From positions 46,297,414-46,361,413 of the forward strand of contig OY804585.1 in NCBI GenBank assembly GCA_963680875.1: a stretch of 64,000 bases of DNA. Direction: 5' to 3'. This document shows positions 12,184 to 25,788 of this stretch, piece after piece. A program made the translations under genes and the position numbers. Within the stretch, counting starts at the first letter, position 1. The number at the start of each line of letters is the position of its first letter. Origin of the DNA: Bathymodiolus brooksi (taxonomy: Eukaryota; Mollusca; Bivalvia; Mytilida; Modiolidae). The notes beneath the pieces were generated by a model that was not told the DNA's origin, searched no databases, and saw only the letters and a program-made list of their open reading frames with translations.

Positions 12184-14667
12184 TCAAGGCCATTACACCA
12201 AGTGTGAATAAATACCTTCAGCTAACGGACTACTAATGAAGAAGATAGAATCTGTTGGTTCAAGGACTTTACACTAATTGTGAGAAATACCTCTACTTAA
12301 CTGACTACTAATTAAGCAGGTAGAATCTGTTGGTTCAATGCCATTACACTAAGTATGAGTAAATACCTCTAATTAACAGACTACTAATTAAGCAGGTAGA
12401 ATCTGTTGGTTCAATGCTATTACACTAAGCGTGAGTAAATACCTCTAATTGGCCGACTACTAATTAAGAAGGTAGAATATGTTGGTTCAAGGCCATTAGA
12501 CTAAGTGTGAGTAAATACCTCTAGTTAATTGACTACTAATTTAGTAGGTAGAATCTGTTGGTTCAATGCCATTACACCAAGTGTGAATAAATACCTCTAC
12601 TTAACTGACTACTAATTAAGCAGGTAGAATCTGTTGGTTCAATGCCATTACACTAAGTATGAGTAAATACCTCTAATTAACAGACTACTAATTAAGCAGG
12701 TAGAATCTGTTGGTTCAATGCCATTACACTAAGTATGAGTAAATACCTCTACTTAACTGACTACTAATTAAGCAGATAGAATCTGTTGGTTCAATGCCAT
12801 TACACTAAGTGTGAGTAAATACATCTAGCTAACTGACTACTAATTAAGAAGATAGAATCTGGTGGTTCAAGGCCATTACACCAAGTGTGAGTGAATACCT
12901 CTAGTTAGCTGACTACTAATTAAGCAGGTAGAATCTGTTGGTTCAATGCCATTAGATTAAGTGTGGATAAATACCTCTAGCTAACTGACTACTCATTAAG
13001 AAGGTAGAATCTGGTGGTTCAAGGCCATTACACCACGTATGAGTGAATACCTCTAGTTAACTGACTACTAATTAAGCAGGTAGAATCTGTTGGTTCAAGG
13101 CCATTACACTAAGTGTGAGTAAATACCTCTAGCTAACTGACTACTAATTAAGAAGGCAGAATCGGTTGGTTCAAGGCCATTACACAAAGTGTGACTGAAT
13201 ACCACTAGTTAACTGACTACTAATTAAGAAGGTATAATCTGTTGGCTCAAGGCCATTACACCAAGTGTGGGTGAATACCTCTAGTTAACTGACCATTTAT
13301 TAGGAAGGTAGAATCTGTTGGTTCAAAGCCATTACTCTAAGTGTGAGTGAATACCTTTAGTTAACTGACTATTTATTAGGAAGGTAGAATATGTTGGTTC
13401 AAGGCCATTACACCAAGTGTTGATGAATACCTATAGTTAACTGACTATTTATTAGGAAGGTATAATCTGTTGTGAGTAAATTCCTCTAGCTAACTGACTA
13501 CTAATTAAGAAGGTAGAATCTGTTGATTCAAGGTCATTACAATACGTGTGAGTGAATACCTCTAGTTAACTGACTACTAAATAAGCAGGTAGAATCTGTT
13601 GGTTCAATGCCATTACACTAAGTATGAATAAATATCTCTAGCTAACAGACTACTAATTAAGAAGGTAGAATCTGTTGGTTCATGGCCATTACACCAGGTG
13701 TGAGTGAATACCCTTTGCTAACTGACTATTTATTAGGATGGTAGAATATGTTGGTTCAAGGCCATAACACCAAGTATGGATGAATACCTATAGTTAACTG
13801 ACTATTTATTAGGAAGGGAGAGTCTGTTGGTTCAAGGCCATTACACCAAGTGTAAGTGAATAACTCTAGTTAACTGACTACTAATTAAGGAGGTAGAATC
13901 TGTTGGTTCAATGCTATTACACTAAGTGTGAGTAAATACCTCTAATTAGCCGACTACTAATTAAGAAGGTAGAATATGTTGGTTCAAGGCCATTACACTA
14001 AGTGTGAGTGAATACCTCTAGTTAACTGACTACTAATTAAGCAGGTACAATCTGTTGGTTCAATGCTATTACACTAAGTGTGAGTAAATACCTCGAATTA
14101 GCCGACTACTAATTAAGAAGGTAGAATATGTTGGCTCAAGGCCATTAGACTAAGTGTGAGTAAATACCTCTAGTTAATTGACTACTAATTTAGTAGGTAG
14201 AATCTGTTGGTTCAATGCCATTACACCAAGTGTGAATACATACCTTTAGCTAACGGACTACTAATGAAGAAGGTAGAATCTGTTGGTTCAAGGCAATTAC
14301 ACTAAGTGTGAGTAAATACCTCTACTTAACTGACTACTAATTAAGCAGGTAGAATCTGTTGGTTCAATGCCATTACACTAAGTATGAGTAAATACCTCTA
14401 CTTAACAGACTACTAATTAAGCAGGTAGAATCTGTTGGTTCAATGCCATTACACTAAGTGTGAGTGAATACCTCTAGTTAACTGACTACTAAATAAGCAG
14501 GAAGAATCTATTGGTTCAATGCCATTACACTAAGTATGAATAAATATCTCTAGCTAACAAACTACTAATTAAGAAGGTATAATCTGTTGGTTCATGGCCA
14601 TTACACCAGGTGTGAGTGAATACGCTTAGCTAACTGACTATTTATTAGGAAGGTAGAATATGTTGGT
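12184..14667 (+). repeat. HOR A copy 7, long form (2484 bp)
   Basis: A complete long form with the 53-bp truncated monomer at about 13472. It has a private CAAGGACTTTACAC at about 12262. Confidence 0.88.
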
Positions 14668-16718
14668 TCAAGGCCATTACACCAAGTGTGAATAAATACC
14701 TTCAGCTAGCGGACTACTAATGAAGAAGATAGAATCTGTTGGTTCAAGGCCTTTACACTAATTGTGAGAAATACCTCTACTTAACTGACTACTAATTAAG
14801 CAGGTAGAATCTGTTGGTTCAATGCCATTACACTAAGTATGAGTAAATACCTCTAATTAACAGACTACTAATTAAGCAGGTAGAATCTGTTGGTTCAATG
14901 CTATTACACTAAGCGTGAGTAAATACCTCTAATTGGCCGACTACTAATTAAGAAGGTAGAATATGTTGGTTCAAGGCCATTAGACTAAGTGTGAGTAAAT
15001 ACCTCTAGTTAATTGACTACTAATTTAGTAGGTAGAATCTGTTGGTTCAATGCCATTACACCAAGTGTGAATAAATACCTCTACTTAACTGACTACTAAT
15101 TAAGCAGGTAGAATCTGTTGGTTCAATGCCATTACACTAAGTATGAGTAAATACCTCTAATTAACAGACTACTAATTAAGCAGGTAGAATCTGTTGGTTC
15201 AATGCCATTACACTAAGTATGAGTAAATACCTCTACTTAACTGACTACTAATTAAGCAGATAGAATCTGTTGGTTCAATGCCATTACACTAAGTGTGAGT
15301 AAATACATCTAGCTAACTGACTACTAATTAAGAAGATAGAATCTGGTGGTTCAAGGCCATTACACCAAGTGTGAGTGAATACCTCTAGTTAGCTGACTAC
15401 TAATTAAGCAGGTAGAATCTGTTGGTTCAATGCCATTAGATTAAGTGTGGATAAATACCTCTAGCTAACTGACTACTCATTAAGAAGGTAGAATCTGGTG
15501 GTTCAAGGCCATTACACCACGTATGAGTGAATACCTCTAGTTAACTGACTACTAATTAAGAAGGTAGAATCTGTTGATTCAAGGTCATTACAATACGTGT
15601 GAGTGAATACCTCTAGTTAACTGACTACTAAATAAGCAGGTAGAATCTGTTGGTTCAATGCCATTACACTAAGTATGAATAAATATCTCTAGCTAACAGA
15701 CTACTAATTAAGAAGGTAGAATCTGTTGGTTCATGGCCATTACACCAGGTGTGAGTGAATACCCTTTGCTAACTGACTATTTATTAGGATGGTAGAATAT
15801 GTTGGTTCAAGGCCATAACACCAAGTATGGATGAATACCTATAGTTAACTGACTATTTATTAGGAAGGGAGAGTCTGTTGGTTCAAGGCCATTACACCAA
15901 GTGTAAGTGAATAACTCTAGTTAACTGACTACTAATTAAGGAGGTAGAATCTGTTGGTTCAATGCTATTACACTAAGTGTGAGTAAATACCTCTAATTAG
16001 CCGACTACTAATTAAGAAGGTAGAATATGTTGGTTCAAGGCCATTACACTAAGTGTGAGTGAATACCTCTAGTTAACTGACTACTAATTAAGCAGGTACA
16101 ATCTGTTGGTTCAATGCTATTACACTAAGTGTGAGTAAATACCTCGAATTAGCCGACTACTAATTAAGAAGGTAGAATATGTTGGCTCAAGGCCATTAGA
16201 CTAAGTGTGAGTAAATACCTCTAGTTAATTGACTACTAATTTAGTAGGTAGAATCTGTTGGTTCAATGCCATTACACCAAGTGTGAATACATACCTTTAG
16301 CTAACGGACTACTAATGAAGAAGGTAGAATCTGTTGGTTCAAGGCAATTACACTAAGTGTGAGTAAATACCTCTACTTAACTGACTACTAATTAAGCAGG
16401 TAGAATCTGTTGGTTCAATGCCATTACACTAAGTATGAGTAAATACCTCTACTTAACAGACTACTAATTAAGCAGGTAGAATCTGTTGGTTCAATGCCAT
16501 TACACTAAGTGTGAGTGAATACCTCTAGTTAACTGACTACTAAATAAGCAGGAAGAATCTATTGGTTCAATGCCATTACACTAAGTATGAATAAATATCT
16601 CTAGCTAACAAACTACTAATTAAGAAGGTATAATCTGTTGGTTCATGGCCATTACACCAGGTGTGAGTGAATACGCTTAGCTAACTGACTATTTATTAGG
16701 AAGGTAGAATATGTTGGT
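14668..16718 (+). repeat. HOR A copy 8, short form (2051 bp)
   Basis: A complete short form with a private GCTAGCGG in its first monomer at about 14705. It is followed directly by a long form, so this triplet lacks its second short copy. A whole 27-monomer unit appears to be missing. Confidence 0.88.
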
Positions 16719-19202
16719 TCAAGGCCATTACACCAAGTGTGAATAAATACCTTCAGCTAACGGACTACTAATGAAGAAGATAGAATCTGTTGGTTCAAGG
16801 CCTTTACACTAATTGTGAGAAATACCTCTACTTAACTGACTACTAATTAAGCAGGTAGAATCTGTTGGTTCAATGCCATTACACTAAGTATGAGTAAATA
16901 CCTCTAATTAACAGACTACTAATTAAGCAGGTAGAATCTGTTGGTTCAATGCTATTACACTAAGCGTGAGTAAATACCTCTAATTGGCCGACTACTAATT
17001 AAGAAGGTAGAATATGTTGGTTCAAGGCCATTAGACTAAGTGTGAGTAAATACCTCTAGTTAATTGACTACTAATTTAGTAGGTAGAATCTGTTGGTTCA
17101 ATGCCATTACACCAAGTGTGAATAAATACCTCTACTTAACTGACTACTAATTAAGCAGGTAGAATCTGTTGGTTCAATGCCATTACACTAAGTATGAGTA
17201 AATACCTCTAATTAACAGACTACTAATTAAGCAGGTAGAATCTGTTGGTTCAATGCCATTACACTAAGTATGAGTAAATACCTCTACTTAACTGACTACT
17301 AATTAAGCAGATAGAATCTGTTGGTTCAATGCCATTACACTAAGTGTGAGTAAATACATCTAGCTAACTGACTACTAATTAAGAAGATAGAATCTGGTGG
17401 TTCAAGGCCATTACACCAAGTGTGAGTGAATACCTCTAGTTAGCTGACTACTAATTAAGCAGGTAGAATCTGTTGGTTCAAGGCCATTAGATTAAGTGTG
17501 GATAAATACCTCTAGCTAACTGACTACTCATTAAGAAGGTAGAATCTGGTGGTTCAAGGCCATTACACCACGTATGAGTGAATACCTCTAGTTAACTGAC
17601 TACTAATTAAGCAGGTAGAATCTGTTGGTTCAAGGCCATTACACTAAGTGTGAGTAAATACCTCTAGCTAACTGACTACTAATTAAGAAGGCAGAATCGG
17701 TTGGTTCAAGGCCATTACACAAAGTGTGACTGAATACCACTAGTTAACTGACTACTAATTAAGAAGGTATAATCTGTTGGCTCAAGGCCATTACACCAAG
17801 TGTGGGTGAATACCTCTAGTTAACTGACCATTTATTAGGAAGGTAGAATCTGTTGGTTCAAAGCCATTACTCTAAGTGTGAGTGAATACCTTTAGTTAAC
17901 TGACTATTTATTAGGAAGGTAGAATATGTTGGTTCAAGGCCATTACACCAAGTGTTGATGAATACCTATAGTTAACTGACTATTTGTTAGGAAGGTATAA
18001 TCTGTTGTGAGTAAATTCCTCTAGCTAACTGACTACTAATTAAGAAGGTAGAATCTGTTGATTCAAGGTCATTACAATACGTGTGAGTGAATACCTCTAG
18101 TTAACTGACTACTAAATAAGCAGGTAGAATCTGTTGGTTCAATGCCATTACACTAAGTATGAATAAATATCTCTAGCTAACAGACTACTAATTAAGAAGG
18201 TAGAATCTGTTGGTTCATGGCCATTACACCAGGTGTGAGTGAATACCCTTTGCTAACTGACTATTTATTAGGATGGTAGAATATGTTGGTTCAAGGCCAT
18301 AACACCAAGTATGGATGAATACCTATAGTTAACTGACTATTTATTAGGAAGGGAGAGTCTGTTGGTTCAAGGCCATTACACCAAGTGTAAGTGAATAACT
18401 CTAGTTAACTGACTACTAATTAAGGAGGTAGAATCTGTTGGTTCAATGCTATTACACTAAGTGTGAGTAAATACCTCTAATTAGCCGACTACTAATTAAG
18501 AAGGTAGAATATGTTGGTTCAAGGCCATTACACTAAGTGTGAGTGAATACCTCTAGTTAACTGACTACTAATTAAGCAGGTACAATCTGTTGGTTCAATG
18601 CTATTACACTAAGTGTGAGTAAATACCTCGAATTAGCCGACTACTAATTAAGAAGGTAGAATATGTTGGCTCAAGGCCATTAGACTAAGTGTGAGTAAAT
18701 ACCTCTAGTTAATTGACTACTAATTTAGTAGGTAGAATCTGTTGGTTCAATGCCATTACACCAAGTGTGAATACATACCTTTAGCTAACGGACTACTAAT
18801 GAAGAAGGTAGAATCTGTTGGTTCAAGGCAATTACACTAAGTGTGAGTAAATACCTCTACTTAACTGACTACTAATTAAGCAGGTAGAATCTGTTGGTTC
18901 AATGCCATTACACTAAGTATGAGTAAATACCTCTACTTAACAGACTACTAATTAAGCAGGTAGAATCTGTTGGTTCAATGCCATTACACTAAGTGTGAGT
19001 GAATACCTCTAGTTAACTGACTACTAAATAAGCAGGAAGAATCTATTGGTTCAATGCCATTACACTAAGTATGAATAAATATCTCTAGCTAACAAACTAC
19101 TAATTAAGAAGGTATAATCTGTTGGTTCATGGCCATTACACCAGGTGTGAGTGAATACGCTTAGCTAACTGACTATTTATTAGGAAGGTAGAATATGTTG
19201 GT
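16719..19202 (+). repeat. HOR A copy 9, long form (2484 bp)
   Basis: A complete long form. It has GACTATTTGTTAGG at about 17979 just before the 53-bp truncated monomer. Of the other long copies only copy 12 (6586 bp downstream) shares this change, linking the two by descent. It has a private CAAGGCCATTAGATT at about 17479, where others read CAATGCC. Confidence 0.88.
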
Positions 19203-21253
19203 TCAAGGCCATTACACCAAGTGTGAATAAATACCTTCAGCTAACGGACTACTAATGAAGAAGATAGAATCTGTTGGTTCAAGGCCTTTACACTAATTAT
19301 GAGAAATACCTCTACTTAACTGACTACTAATTAAGCAGGTAGAATCTGTTGGTTCAATGCCATTACACTAAGTATGAGTAAATACCTCTAATTAACAGAC
19401 TACTAATTAAGCAGGAAGAATCTGTTGGTTCAATGCTATTACACTAAGCGTGAGTAAATACCTCTAATTGGCCGACTACTAATTAAGAAGGTAGAATATG
19501 TTGGTTCAAGGCCATTAGACTAAGTGTGAGTAAATACCTCTAGTTAATTGACTACTAATTTAGTAGGTAGAATCTGTTGGTTCAATGCCATTACACCAAG
19601 TGTGAATAAATACCTCTACTTAACTGACTACTAATTAAGCAGGTAGAATCTGTTGGTTCAATGCCATTACACTAAGTATGAGTAAATACCTCTAAATAAC
19701 AGACTACTAATTAAGCAGGTAGAATCTGTTGGTTCAATGCCATTACACTAAGTATGAGTAAATACCTCTACTTAACTGACTACTAATTAAGCAGATAGAA
19801 TCTGTTGGTTCAATGCCATTACACTAAGTGTGAGTAAATACATCTAGCTAACTGACTACTAATTAAGAAGATAGAATCTGGTGGTTCAAGGCCATTACAC
19901 CAAGTGTGAGTGAATACCTCTAGTTAGCTGACTACTAATTAAGCAGGTAGAATCTGTTGGTTCAATGCCATTAGATTAAGTGTGGATAAATACCTCTAGC
20001 TAACTGACTACTCATTAAGAAGGTAGAATCTGGTGGTTCAAGGCCATTACACCACGTATGAGTGAATACCTCTAGTTAACTGACTACTAATTAAGAAGGT
20101 AGAATCTGTTGATTCAAGGTCATTACAATACGTGTGAGTGAATACCTCTAGTTAACTGACTACTAAATAAGCAGGTAGAATCTGTTGGTTCAATGCCATT
20201 ACACTAAGTATGAATAAATATCTCTAGCTAACAGACTACTAATTAAGAAGGTAGAATCTGTTGGTTCATGGCCATTACACCAGGTGTGAGTGAATACCCT
20301 TTGCTAACTGACTATTTATTAGGATGGTAGAATATGTTGGTTCAAGGCCATAACACCAAGTATGGATGAATACCTATAGTTAACTGACTATTTATTAGGA
20401 AGGGAGAGTCTGTTGGTTCAAGGCCATTACACCAAGTGTAAGTGAATAACTCTAGTTAACTGACTACTAATTAAGGAGGTAGAATCTGTTGGTTCAATGC
20501 TATTACACTAAGTGTGAGTAAATACCTCTAATTAGCCGACTACTAATTAAGAAGGTAGAATATGTTGGTTCAAGGCCATTACACTAAGTGTGAGTGAATA
20601 CCTCTAGTTAACTGACTACTAATTAAGCAGGTACAATCTGTTGGTTCAATGCTATTACACTAAGTGTGAGTAAATACCTCGAATTAGCCGACTACTAATT
20701 AAGAAGGTAGAATATGTTGGCTCAAGGCCATTAGACTAAGTGTGAGTAAATACCTCTAGTTAATTGACTACTAATTTAGTAGGTAGAATCTGTTGGTTCA
20801 ATGCCATTACACCAAGTGTGAATACATACCTTTAGCTAACGGACTACTAATGAAGAAGGTAGAATCTGTTGGTTCAAGGCAATTACACTAAGTGTGAGTA
20901 AATACCTCTACTTAACTGACTACTAATTAAGCAGGTAGAATCTGTTGGTTCAATGCCATTACACTAAGTATGAGTAAATACCTCTACTTAACAGACTACT
21001 AATTAAGCAGGTAGAATCTGTTGGTTCAATGCCATTACACTAAGTGTGAGTGAATACCTCTAGTTAACTGACTACTAAATAAGCAGGAAGAATCTATTGG
21101 TTCAATGCCATTACACTAAGTATGAATAAATATCTCTAGCTAACAAACTACTAATTAAGAAGGTATAATCTGTTGGTTCATGGCCATTACACCAGGTGTG
21201 AGTGAATACGCTTAGCTAACTGACTATTTATTAGGAAGGTAGAATATGTTGGT
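19203..21253 (+). repeat. HOR A copy 10, short form (2051 bp)
   Basis: A complete short form with three marker changes: CACTAATTATGAG at about 19290, GCAGGAAGAATCTG at about 19410 and CTCTAAATAACAG at about 19690. All three recur in the first part of copy 13, exactly 6586 bp further on. Confidence 0.88.
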
Positions 21254-23304
21254 TCAAGGCCATTACACCAAGTGTGAATAAATACCTTCAGCTAACGGAC
21301 TACTAATGAAGAAGATAGAATCTGTTGGTTCAAGGCCTTTACACTAATTGTGAGAAATACCTCTACTTAACTGACTACTAATTAAGCAGGTAGAATCTGT
21401 TGGTTCAATGCCATTACACTAAGTATGAGTAAATACCTCTAATTAACAGACTACTAATTAAGCAGGTAGAATCTGTTGGTTCAATGCTATTACACTAAGC
21501 GTGAGTAAATACCTCTAATTGGCCGACTACTAATTAAGAAGGTAGAATATGTTGGTTCAAGGCCATTAGACTAAGTGTGAGTAAATACCTCTAGTTAATT
21601 GACTACTAATTTAGTAGGTAGAATCTGTTGGTTCAATGCCATTACACCAAGTGTGAATAAATACCTCTACTTAACTGACTACTAATTAAGCAGGTAGAAT
21701 CTGTTGGTTCAATGCCATTACACTAAGTATGAGTAAATACCTCTAATTAACAGACTACTAATTAAGCAGGTAGAATCTGTTGGTTCAATGCCATTACACT
21801 AAGTATGAGTAAATACCTCTACTTAACTGACTACTAATTAAGCAGATAGAATCTGTTGGTTCAATGCCATTACACTAAGTGTGAGTAAATACATCTAGCT
21901 AACTGACTACTAATTAAGAAGATAGAATCTGGTGGTTCAAGGCCATTACACCAAGTGTGAGTGAATACCTCTAGTTAGCTGACTACTAATTAAGCAGGTA
22001 GAATCTGTTGGTTCAATGCCATTAGATTAAGTGTGGATAAATACCTCTAGCTAACTGACTACTCATTAAGAAGGTAGAATCTGGTGGTTCAAGGCCATTA
22101 CACCACGTATGAGTGAATACCTCTAGTTAACTGACTACTAATTAAGAAGGTAGAATCTGTTGATTCAAGGTCATTACAATACGTGTGAGTGAATACCTCT
22201 AGTTAACTGACTACTAAATAAGCAGGTAGAATCTGTTGGTTCAATGCCATTACACTAAGTATGAATAAATATCTCTAGCTAACAGACTACTAATTAAGAA
22301 GGTAGAATCTGTTGGTTCATGGCCATTACACCAGGTGTGAGTGAATACCCTTTGCTAACTGACTATTTATTAGGATGGTAGAATATGTTGGTTCAAGGCC
22401 ATAACACCAAGTATGGATGAATACCTATAGTTAACTGACTATTTATTAGGAAGGGAGAGTCTGTTGGTTCAAGGCCATTACACCAAGTGTAAGTGAATAA
22501 CTCTAGTTAACTGACTACTAATTAAGGAGGTAGAATCTGTTGGTTCAATGCTATTACACTAAGTGTGAGTAAATACCTCTAATTAGCCGACTACTAATTA
22601 AGAAGGTAGAATATGTTGGTTCAAGGCCATTACACTAAGTGTGAGTGAATACCTCTAGTTAACTGACTACTAATTAAGCAGGTACAATCTGTTGGTTCAA
22701 TGCTATTACACTAAGTGTGAGTAAATACCTCGAATTAGCCGACTACTAATTAAGAAGGTAGAATATGTTGGCTCAAGGCCTTTAGACTAAGTGTGAGTAA
22801 ATACCTCTAGTTAATTGACTACTAATTTAGTAGGTAGAATCTGTTGGTTCAATGCCATTACACCAAGTGTGAATACATACCTTTAGCTAACGGACTACTA
22901 ATGAAGAAGGTAGAATCTGTTGGTTCAAGGCAATTACACTAAGTGTGAGTAAATACCTCTACTTAACTGACTACTAATTAAGCAGGTAGAATCTGTTGGT
23001 TCAATGCCATTACACTAAGTATGAGTAAATACCTCTACTTAACAGACTACTAATTAAGCAGGTAGAATCTGTTGGTTCAATGCCATTACACTAAGTGTGA
23101 GTGAATACCTCTAGTTAACTGACTACTAAATAAGCAGGAAGAATCTATTGGTTCAATGCCATTACACTAAGTATGAATAAATATCTCTAGCTAACAAACT
23201 ACTAATTAAGAAGGTATAATCTGTTGGTTCATGGCCATTACACCAGGTGTGAGTGAATACGCTTAGCTAACTGACTATTTATTAGGAAGGTAGAATATGT
23301 TGGT
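21254..23304 (+). repeat. HOR A copy 11, short form (2051 bp)
   Basis: A complete short form. It carries CAAGGCCTTTAGACTAAG at about 22774, a change shared only with the last part of copy 13 (about 28373). It lacks the copy-10 markers. Confidence 0.88.
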
Positions 23305-25788
23305 TCAAGGCCATTACACCAAGTGTGAATAAATACCTTCAGCTAACGGACTACTAATGAAGAAGATAGAATCTGTTGGTTCAAGGCCTTTACACTAATT
23401 GTGAGAAATACCTCTACTTAACTGACTACTAATTAAGCAGGTAGAATCTGTTGGTTCAATGCCATTACACTAAGTATGAGTAAATACCTCTAATTAACAG
23501 ACTACTAATTAAGCAGGTAGAATCTGTTGGTTCAATGCTATTACACTAAGCGTGAGTAAATACCTCTAATTGGCCGACTACTAATTAAGAAGGTAGAATA
23601 TGTTGGTTCAAGGCCATTAGACTAAGTGTGAGTAAATACCTCTAGTTAATTGACTACTAATTTAGTAGGTAGAATCTGTTGGTTCAATGCCATTACACCA
23701 AGTGTGAATAAATACCTCTACTTAACTGACTACTAATTAAGCAGGTAGAATCTGTTGGTTCAATGCCATTACACTAAGTATGAGTAAATACCTCTAAATA
23801 ACAGACTACTAATTAAGCAGGTAGAATCTGTTGGTTCAATGCCATTACACTAAGTATGAGTAAATACCTCTACTTAACTGACTACTAATTAAGCAGATAG
23901 AATCTGTTGGTTCAATGCCATTACACTAAGTGTGAGTAAATACATCTAGCTAACTGACTACTAATTAAGAAGATAGAATCTGGTGGTTCAAGGCCATTAC
24001 ACCAAGTGTGAGTGAATACCTCTAGTTAGCTGACTACTAATTAAGCAGGTAGAATCTGTTGGTTCAATGCCATTAGATTAAGTGTGGATAAATACCTCTA
24101 GCTAACTGACTACTCATTAAGAAGGTAGAATCTGGTGGTTCAAGGCCATTACACCACGTATGAGTGAATACCTCTAGTTAACTGACTACTAATTAAGCAG
24201 GTAGAATCTGTTGGTTCAAGGCCATTACACTAAGTGTGAGTAAATACCTCTAGCTAACTGACTACTAATTAAGAAGGCAGAATCGGTTGGTTCAAGGCCA
24301 TTACACAAAGTGTGACTGAATACCACTAGTTAACTGACTACTAATTAAGAAGGTATAATCTGTTGGCTCAAGGCCATTACACCAAGTGTGGGTGAATACC
24401 TCTAGTTAACTGACCATTTATTAGGAAGGTAGAATCTGTTGGTTCAAAGCCATTACTCTAAGTGTGAGTGAATACCTTTAGTTAACTGACTATTTATTAG
24501 GAAGGTAGAATATGTTGGTTCAAGGCCATTACACCAAGTGTTGATGAATACCTATAGTTAACTGACTATTTGTTAGGAAGGTATAATCTGTTGTGAGTAA
24601 ATTCCTCTAGCTAACTGACTACTAATTAAGAAGGTAGAATCTGTTGATTCAAGGTCATTACAATACGTGTGAGTGAATACCTCTAGTTAACTGACTACTA
24701 AATAAGCAGGTAGAATCTGTTGGTTCAATGCCATTACACTAAGTATGAATAAATATCTCTAGCTAACAGACTACTAATTAAGAAGGTAGAATCTGTTGGT
24801 TCATGGCCATTACACCAGGTGTGAGTGAATACCCTTTGCTAACTGACTATTTATTAGGATGGTAGAATATGTTGGTTCAAGGCCATAACACCAAGTATGG
24901 ATGAATACCTATAGTTAACTGACTATTTATTAGGAAGGGAGAGTCTGTTGGTTCAAGGCCATTACACCAAGTGTAAGTGAATAACTCTAGTTAACTGACT
25001 ACTAATTAAGGAGGTAGAATCTGTTGGTTCAATGCTATTACACTAAGTGTGAGTAAATACCTCTAATTAGCCGACTACTAATTAAGAAGGTAGAATATGT
25101 TGGTTCAAGGCCATTACACTAAGTGTGAGTGAATACCTCTAGTTAACTGACTACTAATTAAGCAGGTACAATCTGTTGGTTCAATGCTATTACACTAAGT
25201 GTGAGTAAATACCTCGAATTAGCCGACTACTAATTAAGAAGGTAGAATATGTTGGCTCAAGGCCATTAGACTAAGTGTGAGTAAATACCTCTAGTTAATT
25301 GACTACTAATTTAGTAGGTAGAATCTGTTGGTTCAATGCCATTACACCAAGTGTGAATACATACCTTTAGCTAACGGACTACTAATGAAGAAGGTAGAAT
25401 CTGTTGGTTCAAGGCAATTACACTAAGTGTGAGTAAATACCTCTACTTAACTGACTACTAATTAAGCAGGTAGAATCTGTTGGTTCAATGCCATTACACT
25501 AAGTATGAGTAAATACCTCTACTTAACAGACTACTAATTAAGCAGGTAGAATCTGTTGGTTCAATGCCATTACACTAAGTGTGAGTGAATACCTCTAGTT
25601 AACTGACTACTAAATAAGCAGGAAGAATCTATTGGTTCAATGCCATTACACTAAGTATGAATAAATATCTCTAGCTAACAAACTACTAATTAAGAAGGTA
25701 TAATCTGTTGGTTCATGGCCATTACACCAGGTGTGAGTGAATACGCTTAGCTAACTGACTATTTATTAGGAAGGTAGAATATGTTGGT
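23305..25788 (+). repeat. HOR A copy 12, long form (2484 bp)
   Basis: A complete long form sharing GACTATTTGTTAGG (about 24565) with copy 9. It also has CTCTAAATAACAG at about 23791, which copy 9 lacks but copies 10, 13 and 14 have. The 53-bp truncated monomer is at about 24593. Confidence 0.88.
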